From contig CAKKPR010000028.1 of NCBI GenBank assembly GCA_919901705.1, positions 1 to 7,035 of the forward strand: a DNA stretch of 7,035 nucleotides, given 5' to 3'. The stretch's first letter is position 1; every line of letters starts with the position of its first letter. Shown one piece after another: positions 1 through 5,017 of this stretch. The notes beneath the pieces were generated by a model. That model ran no database searches. It was not told where the DNA came from and was given only the letters and a program-made list of their open reading frames with translations. The stretch is from Thermodesulfovibrionales bacterium. Lineage in GTDB: Bacteria; Nitrospirota; Thermodesulfovibrionia; Thermodesulfovibrionales; UBA1546. A program made the position numbers and the translations under genes.

Positions 1-338
1 TCTGATTTGTGCTCTCTGTTTATCATAAAGCTGTCCATATTTTTTGGCATATTCCCGATAAACAATGCTGTGTATGTGTCAAGCAAAAACAAGGTCTCGT
101 TAAAATTTTGAGGACCGTACATTTTTAAATAATTTACGAACGTCTCTTTTAGGTCTAAATCAAATTCCCCTGACGTGAGAAGGCAAACAATCGAATCAAA
201 ATTATTGTCTTTCTCAACATAAAGACAGTAGGCAAGGCAATCCCTGATTTTATCGGCGCTAAAATCTTTGAATTGAGACCGTATGTGGATGCTCTGAGGC
301 TCAAAGACACCCTCTTTTATGTAATCAAAATATTCCAC
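1..338 (-). CDS. Unrecognised protein, N-terminal 112 residues only (runs off the left edge)
   Basis: A minus-strand frame opens with GTG at 338-336 and stays open to the window edge. Just before it lies a good Shine-Dalgarno sequence, AGAGGTG at about 349-343, five bases from the GTG, which decides this start. The protein begins (M)EYFDYIKEGVFEPQ and includes DKIRDCLAYCLYVEKDNNFDS; it looks soluble, mixed acidic and aromatic, with several cysteines, and shows no signal peptide, membrane segment or nucleotide-binding motif. I do not recognise the family. It starts 10 bases after the stop of the WYL regulator frame, so the two are almost certainly co-transcribed. WYL regulators often sit beside phage-defence or CRISPR genes (known trend), so this could be the first gene of such a locus, but nothing visible proves it. 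The frame is well supported; the function is unknown. Confidence 0.72.
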   Translation of the reverse strand, partial: MEYFDYIKEGVFEPQSIHIRSQFKDFSADKIRDCLAYCLYVEKDNNFDSIVCLLTSGEFDLDLKETFVNYLKMYGPQNFNETLFLLDTYTALFIGNMPKNMDSFMINREHKS

Positions 339-348
339 TCTTTCACCT

Positions 349-1280
349 CTAACTATTCTTCCCCAGCGACTTTTTCAGTTCATCCCTTAGTTCCTTCTTT
401 AATTTATTCGGTTCAACAACTTCAACATAAGGTATCCACTGATAAATCCATTTCTTTATTCCCCCAAGCCCTTTGACATTAAATCTTATCTCAAGCCTTC
501 CGTCCTTAAGTTCTTTTTCCTTCTGGCTATTATGCCATTTTTTTCGCAGAACACGTGATTTGACCTCCTCATCAAAGATTAAGACTACCTCTGCTGGTTC
601 GCCGTCAAGCCAAGTTCCAAAAGAGGCAGAAAGTTCATCTTCAGGCAGAACTTTTTTAGGCAGAAAATGCTCGTCGAGGACTTTAAGCGCAGTTATCCTG
701 TCGAGGGCAAAGGTTCTCAGCGCCTTATCCGTATGGCAATAACCCCTCCCCTCATATACCAAAAACCTTCATTGAAGAAAAGATAACAGGGGTCTATTTT
801 CCGCTGGCTTTTTGCTTTCGAATGAAGGGCATTGTATTTAATCTCAATCTTTTGGAAGTTTGTTATCGCTCCATGGATAATTCCGAGATATTGTTCAGTC
901 TCAGGCGGCAGGGCTGTGCCGGATAAAACAATATGTTTTGGCAGGGATGCAGATTTTGTTGAAATTTTTTCTTCAATCTTTTTAAGGCTTTGCTCCATGC
1001 CTGCCCCAAAGTTCCCGAGAAGTTTTTTTGCAAGGGCAAAGGCAAGAGTTTCCTCTATCGAAAGATTTGGTTTCCTAAGGCTGTACCCCTCGCTGAAAGC
1101 ATAGCTGTTTTTCTTTCTATCAAAAACAATGGGATAGCCTGCTATCTGCAAGGTCTGGATATACCTGAATGTAGTTCTCTGGCTGATTTCGAGGTCATCC
1201 ATCAATGAATTGACTGTAACCTGCTCTCTGCTGTCGAGTTTTCTGAGAATTATTATTAACGAGTCGAATTTGTATGACAT
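349..1280 (-). pseudogene. HTH/WYL-domain transcriptional regulator, split by a one-base frameshift
   Basis: Two overlapping frames together make one regulator. The first (1280 to 717, 187 residues) starts at an ATG behind AGGAGAAG and carries an N-terminal helix-turn-helix (about residues 18-50, SLMDDLEISQRTTFRYIQTL) and the start of a WYL domain, including FFNEGFWYM, where W174-Y175-M176 is the WYL signature. The frame then runs out at TGA 719-717. The second frame (about 762 to 349, minus one relative to the first) continues the domain with GYCHTDKALRTFALDRI and a typical C-terminal extension ending in a stop at 351-349. Total span is 932 bases; adding one base gives 933, or 310 residues, the normal size for this family. 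The break lies in or next to GGGGAGGGG (743-751 on the plus strand) or the five-base run at 761-765. WYL domains usually bind a ligand or nucleic acid and control transcription. No slippery heptamer is in phase, so mutation or a sequence error is likelier than programmed frameshifting. Confidence 0.85.
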
Positions 1281-1292
1281 ATTTCTTCTCCT

Positions 1293-1319
1293 GGATTCCG
1301 CATCGAGTGCGGAATGACA
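1293..1319. repeat. Palindromic intergenic repeat (ATTCCGCA / TGCGGAAT)
   Basis: Perfect 8-bp arms, ATTCCGCA at 1295-1302 and TGCGGAAT at 1308-1315, surround the loop TCGAG, within GGATTCCG...GGAATGACA. Elements of this shape (GGATTCC...GGAATGACA) are common dispersed repeats in many Gram-negative genomes; that is general knowledge and was not searched here. On the minus strand the element ends in AATCC right against the AGGAG ribosome binding site of the WYL regulator, so it sits in that gene's leader and could fold there. Confidence 0.75.
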
Positions 1320-1339
1320 GACTATTTTCTGAATTGACT

Positions 1340-1372
1340 ATATCATACCCCTCCTGCCAGCATTATGGCAGT
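1340..1372. repeat. Repeat family R1, copy 1 (CTGCCA-GCATTA-TGGCAG hairpin)
   Basis: CTGCCA at 1354-1359 and TGGCAG at 1366-1371 form a perfect 6-bp hairpin with a 6-base loop. It is preceded by ATATCATACCCCTC, which recurs at copy 2, and the core CTGCCAGCATYATGGCAGT recurs at copy 3. On the plus strand the hairpin is followed by TTTTAAAT, so it could terminate transcription coming from the left, but no plus-strand gene ends here. The rest of 1373-1423 is purine-rich (GCGGAAGCGGGGAAGCG) with no other feature I can name. Confidence 0.7.
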
Positions 1373-1423
1373 TTTAAATAGAGGGGCAAAGCGCAGAAGA
1401 GCGGAAGCGGGGAAGCGTTGTGA

Positions 1424-1654
1424 CTAACACTTTTTTAGAAGGGCAAAAAATCTTTCCCGCGACATCCCGGCTGAGCGCATCGATCCCTTAATGATATCGA
1501 GACCTACTTCATCGTATGTCGGGATAATTAAAGGCCGGCTACAACCGTCTTTTACATAAGCCCTGTGCGAACTTTCCTGGCGGTACAATTGAAATCCATC
1601 TTTAGTAAAAATGCAATTGAGTTTTTTCCAGTGAAGCGGCGTTAGGCGTGGCTT
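1424..1654 (-). CDS. hicA: HicA-family mRNA interferase toxin frame, no canonical start codon (probably inactivated)
   Basis: The frame read from 1654 to the TAG at 1426-1424 gives 76 residues starting KPRLTPLHWKKLNCIF and ending MSRERFFALLKKC. This is a full-length HicA: double-stranded-RNA-binding-like fold, RQESSHRAYV containing the expected catalytic histidine (H30 counting from the lysine), IIPTYDEVG, then IIKGSMRSAGMSRERFF. HicA toxins cleave mRNA. Two things are odd. The codon where relatives have ATG (from memory, M-P-R-L-T-P) is AAG, and the only alternatives before an in-frame stop at 1675-1673 are non-start codons; the first TTG, at 1588-1586, would delete the first 22 residues. 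Also the usual GSH triplet reads SSH. The frame overlaps the last four sense codons of hicB, the normal coupled arrangement. I infer a toxin silenced by start-codon loss, though translation from a non-standard start or by frameshift from hicB is not excluded. Confidence 0.8.
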   Translation of the reverse strand, partial: KPRLTPLHWKKLNCIFTKDGFQLYRQESSHRAYVKDGCSRPLIIPTYDEVGLDIIKGSMRSAGMSRERFFALLKKC

Positions 1655-1953
1655 GCGGCTGCAGCAGGAATACTAAAGGGTATAGGCACATTCACATATT
1701 TATGGTCTTTTGGAAACTTTTTGAAGACTGCCTTTGAGAGTTTAAAGCCACATTCCGTCATAACAGCATCGAGCGTTCCTTTTTCTATGCACGTTATTAT
1801 AAATAGCTTTATTGCTTCTTCAATATTTTTCCGTGCCTCGGCCTCAGTCCTGCCCTGGCTCCATAGGTCGAGAGGCGGGCAGCAGACAATAAAAAGACCT
1901 TCCTTCTTTTTTATAGATATGGGCAACTTTACCTGAAGAAGTGCGCGTGTCAT
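1642..1953 (-). CDS. hicB: HicB-family antitoxin
   Basis: Encodes 103 residues beginning MTRALLQVKLPISI. The HicB core is clear: beta strands LLQVKLPISIKKKEGLFIVCC, the PPLDLWSQGRTEAEARKNIEEAIKLF segment typical of the partial RNase-H fold (about residues 24-52), then CIEKGTLDAVMTECGF and a tail ending SIPAAAASHA. HicB binds HicA and blocks its mRNA cleavage, and usually represses its own operon. The frame is open farther upstream, to 2112, but that extension crosses two intergenic repeats, so I place the start at ATG 1953-1951: it follows AGGCGGG, lies just downstream of a TATAAT box, and matches the family N-terminus. Transcription runs hicB then hicA with overlapping ends. No DNA-binding domain is obvious in the C-terminal tail, so autoregulation is uncertain. 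The gene appears intact, unlike its partner. Confidence 0.85.
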   Translation of the reverse strand: MTRALLQVKLPISIKKKEGLFIVCCPPLDLWSQGRTEAEARKNIEEAIKLFIITCIEKGTLDAVMTECGFKLSKAVFKKFPKDHKYVNVPIPFSIPAAAASHA

Positions 1954-1983
1954 TTTCCCGCCTATCTTTGCAAGTTTGGTATT

Positions 1984-2010
1984 ATTATAGAACAAAAAAG
2001 ACAATGTTAA
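1984..2010 (-). promoter_or_regulatory. Likely sigma-70-type promoter of hicBA
   Basis: Reading the minus strand, TTAACA (2010-2005) is followed after 15 bases by a perfect TATAAT (1989-1984). Transcription would begin near 1977, giving a leader of about 24 bases that contains AGGCGGG before the ATG at 1953. The spacing is shorter than ideal, so the -35 is the weak part of the call. Its position inside the open extension of the hicB frame supports the shorter hicB start. Confidence 0.5.
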
Positions 2011-2054
2011 GGTATAAAATTTAAACTCTTCCATTGATGTTATAATAAAACTCC

Positions 2055-2093
2055 AGATTGCCACGCTCCGACAAGTCGGGACTCGCAATGACA
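2055..2093. repeat. Repeat family R2, copy 1 (ATTGC...GCAAT dispersed palindrome)
   Basis: AGATTGCCACG...CTCGCAATGACA, with outer arms ATTGC (2057-2061) and GCAAT (2085-2089) and an inner perfect palindrome CCGAC-AA-GTCGG. Elements of the form CATTGCGAG...GGCAATC are widespread intergenic repeats in bacteria (general knowledge). A second copy follows nine bases later in the same orientation. Confidence 0.75.
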
Positions 2094-2102
2094 ATTCGGG
2101 TG

Positions 2103-2134
2103 AGATTGCCACGGGCTTTGTCCTCGCAATGACA
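2103..2134. repeat. Repeat family R2, copy 2
   Basis: AGATTGCCACGGG...CCTCGCAATGACA shares both ends (AGATTGCCACG and CTCGCAATGACA) with the neighbouring copy, but has a shorter, different centre that lacks the inner CCGAC/GTCGG palindrome. The two copies form a short tandem in the space upstream of hicB. Confidence 0.72.
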
Positions 2135-2142
2135 TCCTAAAT

Positions 2143-2174
2143 ATATCATATTCCCCTCCCATCATCATGGCAGT
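2143..2174. repeat. Repeat family R1, copy 2 (degenerate)
   Basis: ATATCATATTCCCCTCCC followed by ATCATCATGGCAGT aligns with copy 1 at 1340-1372, with three bases missing and the left hairpin arm changed, leaving only CCAT/ATGG to pair. The flanking ATATCATA and CCCCTCC are kept, which shows that the repeat unit is longer than the hairpin alone. Confidence 0.6.
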
Positions 2175-2226
2175 ATGTTTGCAAGGCATGCCTACCCTAA
2201 CCTTACGCAGTAAATTTATAATAATT

Positions 2227-2287
2227 TATGGATTATCACTCCATATATTTTGACAAATTTCTGGATTTATGTTAACTTAATCCAGAA
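2227..2287 (+). promoter_or_regulatory. Promoter and palindromic operator candidates of the AAA/DUF4143 ATPase gene
   Basis: A perfect TTGACA (2250-2255), a 17-base spacer and TAACTT (2273-2278) make a good sigma-70-type promoter whose start would fall near 2285, so the transcript would be nearly leaderless; there is no Shine-Dalgarno before the ATG at 2287. Two inverted repeats flank or overlap it: TATGGA/TCCATA (2227-2232 and 2240-2245) just upstream of the -35, and TTCTGGATT/AATCCAGAA (2259-2267 and 2279-2287), whose 9-bp perfect arms enclose the -10 and end on the first base of the start codon. A protein bound to the second repeat would block transcription directly. Farther upstream (2184-2193) is the 10-bp palindrome AGGCATGCCT, of unknown role. 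Confidence 0.55.
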
Positions 2288-3411
2288 TGATTAAACGTGC
2301 TTATAACCTTGGAGACTTGGTTCAGCCTAATAAAGTGCTTGTTATTTATGGGCCGAGGAGGGTTGGCAAAACCACGCTCTTAAATAACTATCTTTCCGGG
2401 ATTAAAACAAAATATAAGCTTGATTCCGGAGATAATATAAGAGTCCAGCAGGTTTTAAGCTCTCAGGATTTTACCAAAATAATTGAATATGCTTCAGGAT
2501 ATGACCTGATAGCAATTGATGAGGCACAGCAGGTTCCTAATATCGGCATGGGACTAAAAATTATCGTTGATCAGATTCCCGGCATTAAGGTAATTGCGAC
2601 CGGTTCTTCATCGTTTGATCTTGCCGGTGCCGTAGGCGAGCCGCTAACAGGCAGAAAGACAACGATTACTCTTTATCCTATTGCCCAGATAGAGCTTATT
2701 TCCAAGTATAACAGACATGAATTAAAGGAAAAACTTGAAGAGTTTCTCGTCTTCGGCTCTTATCCTGAAGCTGTCACCGCGAAAAGCCGCAAGGATAAGA
2801 TTGCCGTTCTTGAAGAAATAGTAAGTTCTTATTTACTTAAAGATGTCCTTGCCCTTGACAGGGTAAAGAGCTCAAAGGTTCTTCTCGATTTGCTGAAACT
2901 TATTGCCTTTCAGACGGGCAGCGAAGTCTCGCTAAATGAATTAGCCACACAGCTAAAGCTTGATGTTAAGACCATAGGCAGATATCTGGATATTTTTGAA
3001 AAGGCATTTATTATTAAACGCATAGGCGGATTCAGCAGAAATTTGCGCAAGGAAATCGTAAGCAAGGCAAAATATTATTTTCTGGATAATGGCATCAGGA
3101 ATGCCGTCATCTCTCAGTTTAACCCGCTTGACAGCAGAAACGATATAGGTATTTTATGGGAAAACTTCATGGTAACAGAGCGCATTAAAAAATGTGCCTA
3201 CCGAAATATTTACGGCTCATTCTACTTCTGGCGCACATACGACGGACAGGAAGTGGATCTGGTTGAAGAACGCGAAGGGAAACTTTACGGATATGAATTC
3301 AGGTGGTCAGCCAAAGATAAAATGAAGACACCCAAGGACTGGCAGAAAACATATGCTAATGCGGAACTTAAGCTGATTAACAAAGAAAACTATCTGGATT
3401 TCATCCTATAA
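2287..3411 (+). CDS. AAA-family ATPase with C-terminal DUF4143 (nuclease-fold) domain
   Basis: 374 residues, the usual size for the AAA_14/DUF4143 family. Walker A is GPRRVGKT (22-29), Walker B DLIAIDEAQ (73-81, with D78 and E79), and a sensor-like VIATGSSSFDL follows (102-112). The middle part contains a winged-helix-like stretch, VSLNELATQLKLDVKTIGRYL. The C-terminus has FYFWRTYDGQEVDLV and YGYEFRWS, spaced like the D...ExK core of restriction-endonuclease folds (D324, E337), but the expected lysine is arginine. These ATPases are widespread, often on mobile or horizontally acquired DNA, and their cellular job is poorly defined; the nuclease-like domain is often thought inactive. The gene stands alone between repeats with its own promoter. 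The ATG at 2287 gives the family N-terminus (MIKRAYNLGDLVQPNKVLVI). No signal peptide or membrane segment is seen. Family assignment is firm; biological role is not. Confidence 0.88.
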   Translation: MIKRAYNLGDLVQPNKVLVIYGPRRVGKTTLLNNYLSGIKTKYKLDSGDNIRVQQVLSSQDFTKIIEYASGYDLIAIDEAQQVPNIGMGLKIIVDQIPGIKVIATGSSSFDLAGAVGEPLTGRKTTITLYPIAQIELISKYNRHELKEKLEEFLVFGSYPEAVTAKSRKDKIAVLEEIVSSYLLKDVLALDRVKSSKVLLDLLKLIAFQTGSEVSLNELATQLKLDVKTIGRYLDIFEKAFIIKRIGGFSRNLRKEIVSKAKYYFLDNGIRNAVISQFNPLDSRNDIGILWENFMVTERIKKCAYRNIYGSFYFWRTYDGQEVDLVEEREGKLYGYEFRWSAKDKMKTPKDWQKTYANAELKLINKENYLDFIL

Positions 3412-3430
3412 CTTTTGCTTCACCTGTCAG

Positions 3431-3470
3431 CCACCCCTGCCAGCATCATGGCAGTCTCTTAAATTTTTTT
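3431..3470 (+). terminator. Repeat family R1, copy 3, possibly acting as terminator of the ATPase gene
   Basis: CTGCCA (3437-3442) and TGGCAG (3449-3454) form the same 6-bp hairpin as copy 1, with loop GCATCA, about 25 bases after the ATPase stop. A T-rich tract (TCTCTTAAATTTTTTTC) follows, but the pure T-run begins about eight bases after the stem, so it would be an imperfect intrinsic terminator. It may simply be a dispersed repeat. Confidence 0.45.
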
Positions 3471-3478
3471 CTTAATGC

Positions 3479-3518
3479 TATAATAAATGGGATTGCCGCA
3501 TAATAACAAAAATCGAGG
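3479..3518 (+). promoter_or_regulatory. Candidate -10 box and ribosome binding site of tldD
   Basis: A perfect TATAAT lies at 3479-3484, with no convincing -35 at the right distance (only TCTTAA-like sequence within the T-rich tract). A start near 3491 would give a leader of about 34 bases containing GAGGAT (3515-3520), a fair Shine-Dalgarno before the ATG at 3525. Confidence 0.4.
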
Positions 3519-3524
3519 ATATTA

Positions 3525-4907
3525 ATGCTGGATTATGAGCTTCTTAAAAAGATACTTAAAAAAACCCTCTCTTCCGGCGGGGAATATGCCGATGTGTTCG
3601 TTGAGCACAGGAAGCCGACTTCAATTCAGCTTGAAGACGATAAGATAGAAAAAATATTCACAGGGATAGATTCCGGCGTCGGCATACGATTGATACATAA
3701 CTCCAAGACCTTCTATGCCTTCAGTAATGACCTGTCTGAAAAGGCATTATTAGAAATTGCAGACAGCCTGACAAAAGCGTCCAAATCTCCCCAAAAGGAC
3801 ATAACCCTCGACCTCAGGAAACAAAGGCCTGAGGTAAACTTCAGCATAAAATTAATCCCCGAAACTGTTCCTATGGATAAAAAAATAGAGCTTGTCAGAA
3901 CTGCAAACAAGACTGCGCGTGATTTTGACAAAAGGATTAAACAGGTAATTGTAATGTACCGGGATTCTGTCCAAAAAGTTCAGATAGCAACATCAGAAGG
4001 TTTCATAGCAGAGGATGAACGCATTCATACACTTATGGTCGTCCATGTTATCGCATCTGATAACGGAGTAATCCAGACAGGATATGAGCCGGCAGGTGGC
4101 CTGATAGGCTTTGAACTCTTTGAAAATGTAAAACCGGAAGAGCTTGCCTTAACAGCAGCAAGACGCGCAACCATGATGCTTACTGCAAGAAGGGCGCCCG
4201 GGGGAAGAATGCCTGTTGTAATATCATCCAATGCAGGCGGTACTATGATACACGAGGCAATAGGCCACGGCCTTGAGGCTGACCTTGCACAGCAGGGACT
4301 TTCAGTATATTCAGGTAAAATAGGAGAGACAGTTGCATCGCCTTTAATCACTGTTCTTGATGACGCCACTATTCCAAATAAAAGAGGCTCTTTCAGATTT
4401 GATGACGAGGGAACACCTTCACAAAGAACAGTCCTTGTTAAAAACGGGGCGCTGACAGGTTATATGTATGACAACTACACTGCCATGCAGGACAAAACAA
4501 GGTCCACAGGCAACGGACGCAGGGAGTCCTATCACAGCAGGCCGATTCCGAGAATGACCAACACATTTATAGCGTCAGGGGAATCTCTGCCTGAAGACGT
4601 TCTAAAATCTACGCCTAAAGGCCTTTTCGTTAAAAAGATGGGTGGCGGCCAGGTTAATACAGTAACCGGCGATTTTGTTTTCGAAGTCCAGGAAGGCTAT
4701 ATAATTGATAATGGAAGGATTGGAGAGCCGGTAAGAGGGGCTACGCTCACAGGCAATGGTCCGGAAGTGCTGAAATCCATTGATAGGGTCGGCTCCGACA
4801 TGGGATTTTCAATAGGAACATGTGGGAAGGACAATCAGGGAGTGCCTGTATCAGATGCAATGCCTACAATAAGAATACCTGAAATTGTTGTAGGCGGTGA
4901 AGCATAA
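3525..4907 (+). CDS. tldD: TldD metalloprotease (TldD/TldE system subunit)
   Basis: 460 residues, full length for TldD. The zinc-protease motif HEAIGHGLEADL is at H243-E244...H248 (HExxxH), and the third metal ligand is the cysteine of IGTCGKDNQGVPV (C433), both diagnostic of TldD rather than its inactive partner TldE/PmbA. Other family blocks are present: the N-terminal GGEYADVFVEHRKPTSIQLEDDKIE, the glycine-rich GSFRFDDEGTPSQRT, and the C-terminal SDAMPTIRIPEIVVGG. TldD/TldE is a cytoplasmic protease known from E. coli to cleave unfolded or small peptides, to mature microcin B17 and to degrade the CcdA antitoxin. No tldE is in the window, so the partner is encoded elsewhere. The start is set by GAGGAT six bases upstream. 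The gap to lpxC is 110 bases with its own promoter signal, so the two genes need not be one operon. Confidence 0.95.
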   Translation: MLDYELLKKILKKTLSSGGEYADVFVEHRKPTSIQLEDDKIEKIFTGIDSGVGIRLIHNSKTFYAFSNDLSEKALLEIADSLTKASKSPQKDITLDLRKQRPEVNFSIKLIPETVPMDKKIELVRTANKTARDFDKRIKQVIVMYRDSVQKVQIATSEGFIAEDERIHTLMVVHVIASDNGVIQTGYEPAGGLIGFELFENVKPEELALTAARRATMMLTARRAPGGRMPVVISSNAGGTMIHEAIGHGLEADLAQQGLSVYSGKIGETVASPLITVLDDATIPNKRGSFRFDDEGTPSQRTVLVKNGALTGYMYDNYTAMQDKTRSTGNGRRESYHSRPIPRMTNTFIASGESLPEDVLKSTPKGLFVKKMGGGQVNTVTGDFVFEVQEGYIIDNGRIGEPVRGATLTGNGPEVLKSIDRVGSDMGFSIGTCGKDNQGVPVSDAMPTIRIPEIVVGGEA

Positions 4908-4909
4908 GG

Positions 4910-4927
4910 TGTGTTGATAACTACACA
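4910..4927. promoter_or_regulatory. Imperfect 18-bp palindrome upstream of the lpxC promoter
   Basis: TGTGTTGATAACTACACA pairs at seven of nine symmetric positions, with perfect outer arms TGTGT/ACACA. Its centre is about 95 bases upstream of the start predicted from the sigma-54-like box, a normal distance for an enhancer-binding activator site. It could equally be a leftover hairpin just after the tldD stop, without a T-run. Confidence 0.35.
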
Positions 4928-4987
4928 TCTGATGAATATAAACAACGCTTTTATCCATAAATCCCTTGATTTTAAAAAAGATTTATC

Positions 4988-5003
4988 TGGCACTCTATTT
5001 GCA
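4988..5003 (+). promoter_or_regulatory. Sigma-54-like (-24/-12) promoter of lpxC
   Basis: TGGCACT-CTAT-TTGCA matches the sigma-54 consensus TGGCACG-N4-TTGCA at all but one fixed base, with the essential GG (4989-4990) and GC (5001-5002) exactly ten bases apart. Transcription would start near 5014, four bases before the lpxC ATG, giving an almost leaderless mRNA. No good sigma-70 promoter or Shine-Dalgarno is visible in the 110-base gap. A weak 7-bp inverted repeat, ATAAATC/GATTTAT (4957-4963 and 4980-4986), lies directly upstream. Confidence 0.55.
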
Positions 5004-5017
5004 TTCATCTAACAGTC

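Noticed and set aside
743..765. Programmed ribosomal frameshifting in the WYL regulator
   Set aside because: The shift would be -1, but no X-XXY-YYZ heptamer lies in phase and no family precedent is known to me; an indel or sequence error is simpler.
1381..1423. Small RNA or terminator in the purine-rich stretch after hicA
   Set aside because: No stable inverted repeat or promoter can be seen there.
1954..2112. N-terminal extension of the hicB frame (starting MAISPELSL)
   Set aside because: It translates through the two R2 repeats and a TATAAT promoter box, and no HicB carries it; the ATG at 1953 fits the family and has a ribosome binding site.
2055..2134. CRISPR-like array from the two tandem R2 copies
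   Set aside because: Only two units, separated by nine bases, with different lengths and centres; no spacer structure.
3487..3500. Half copy of an R2 repeat (GGGATTGCCGCA) upstream of tldD
   Set aside because: Only about nine matching bases and no partner arm; too short to claim.
4025..4369. 114-residue minus-strand frame inside tldD
   Set aside because: Shadow of a strongly conserved coding region, without its own start signals or family resemblance.
4957..4986. Attenuator or terminator between tldD and lpxC (ATAAATC/GATTTAT)
   Set aside because: Weak AT-rich stem with a 16-base loop and no T-run; more likely just AT-rich promoter-upstream DNA.
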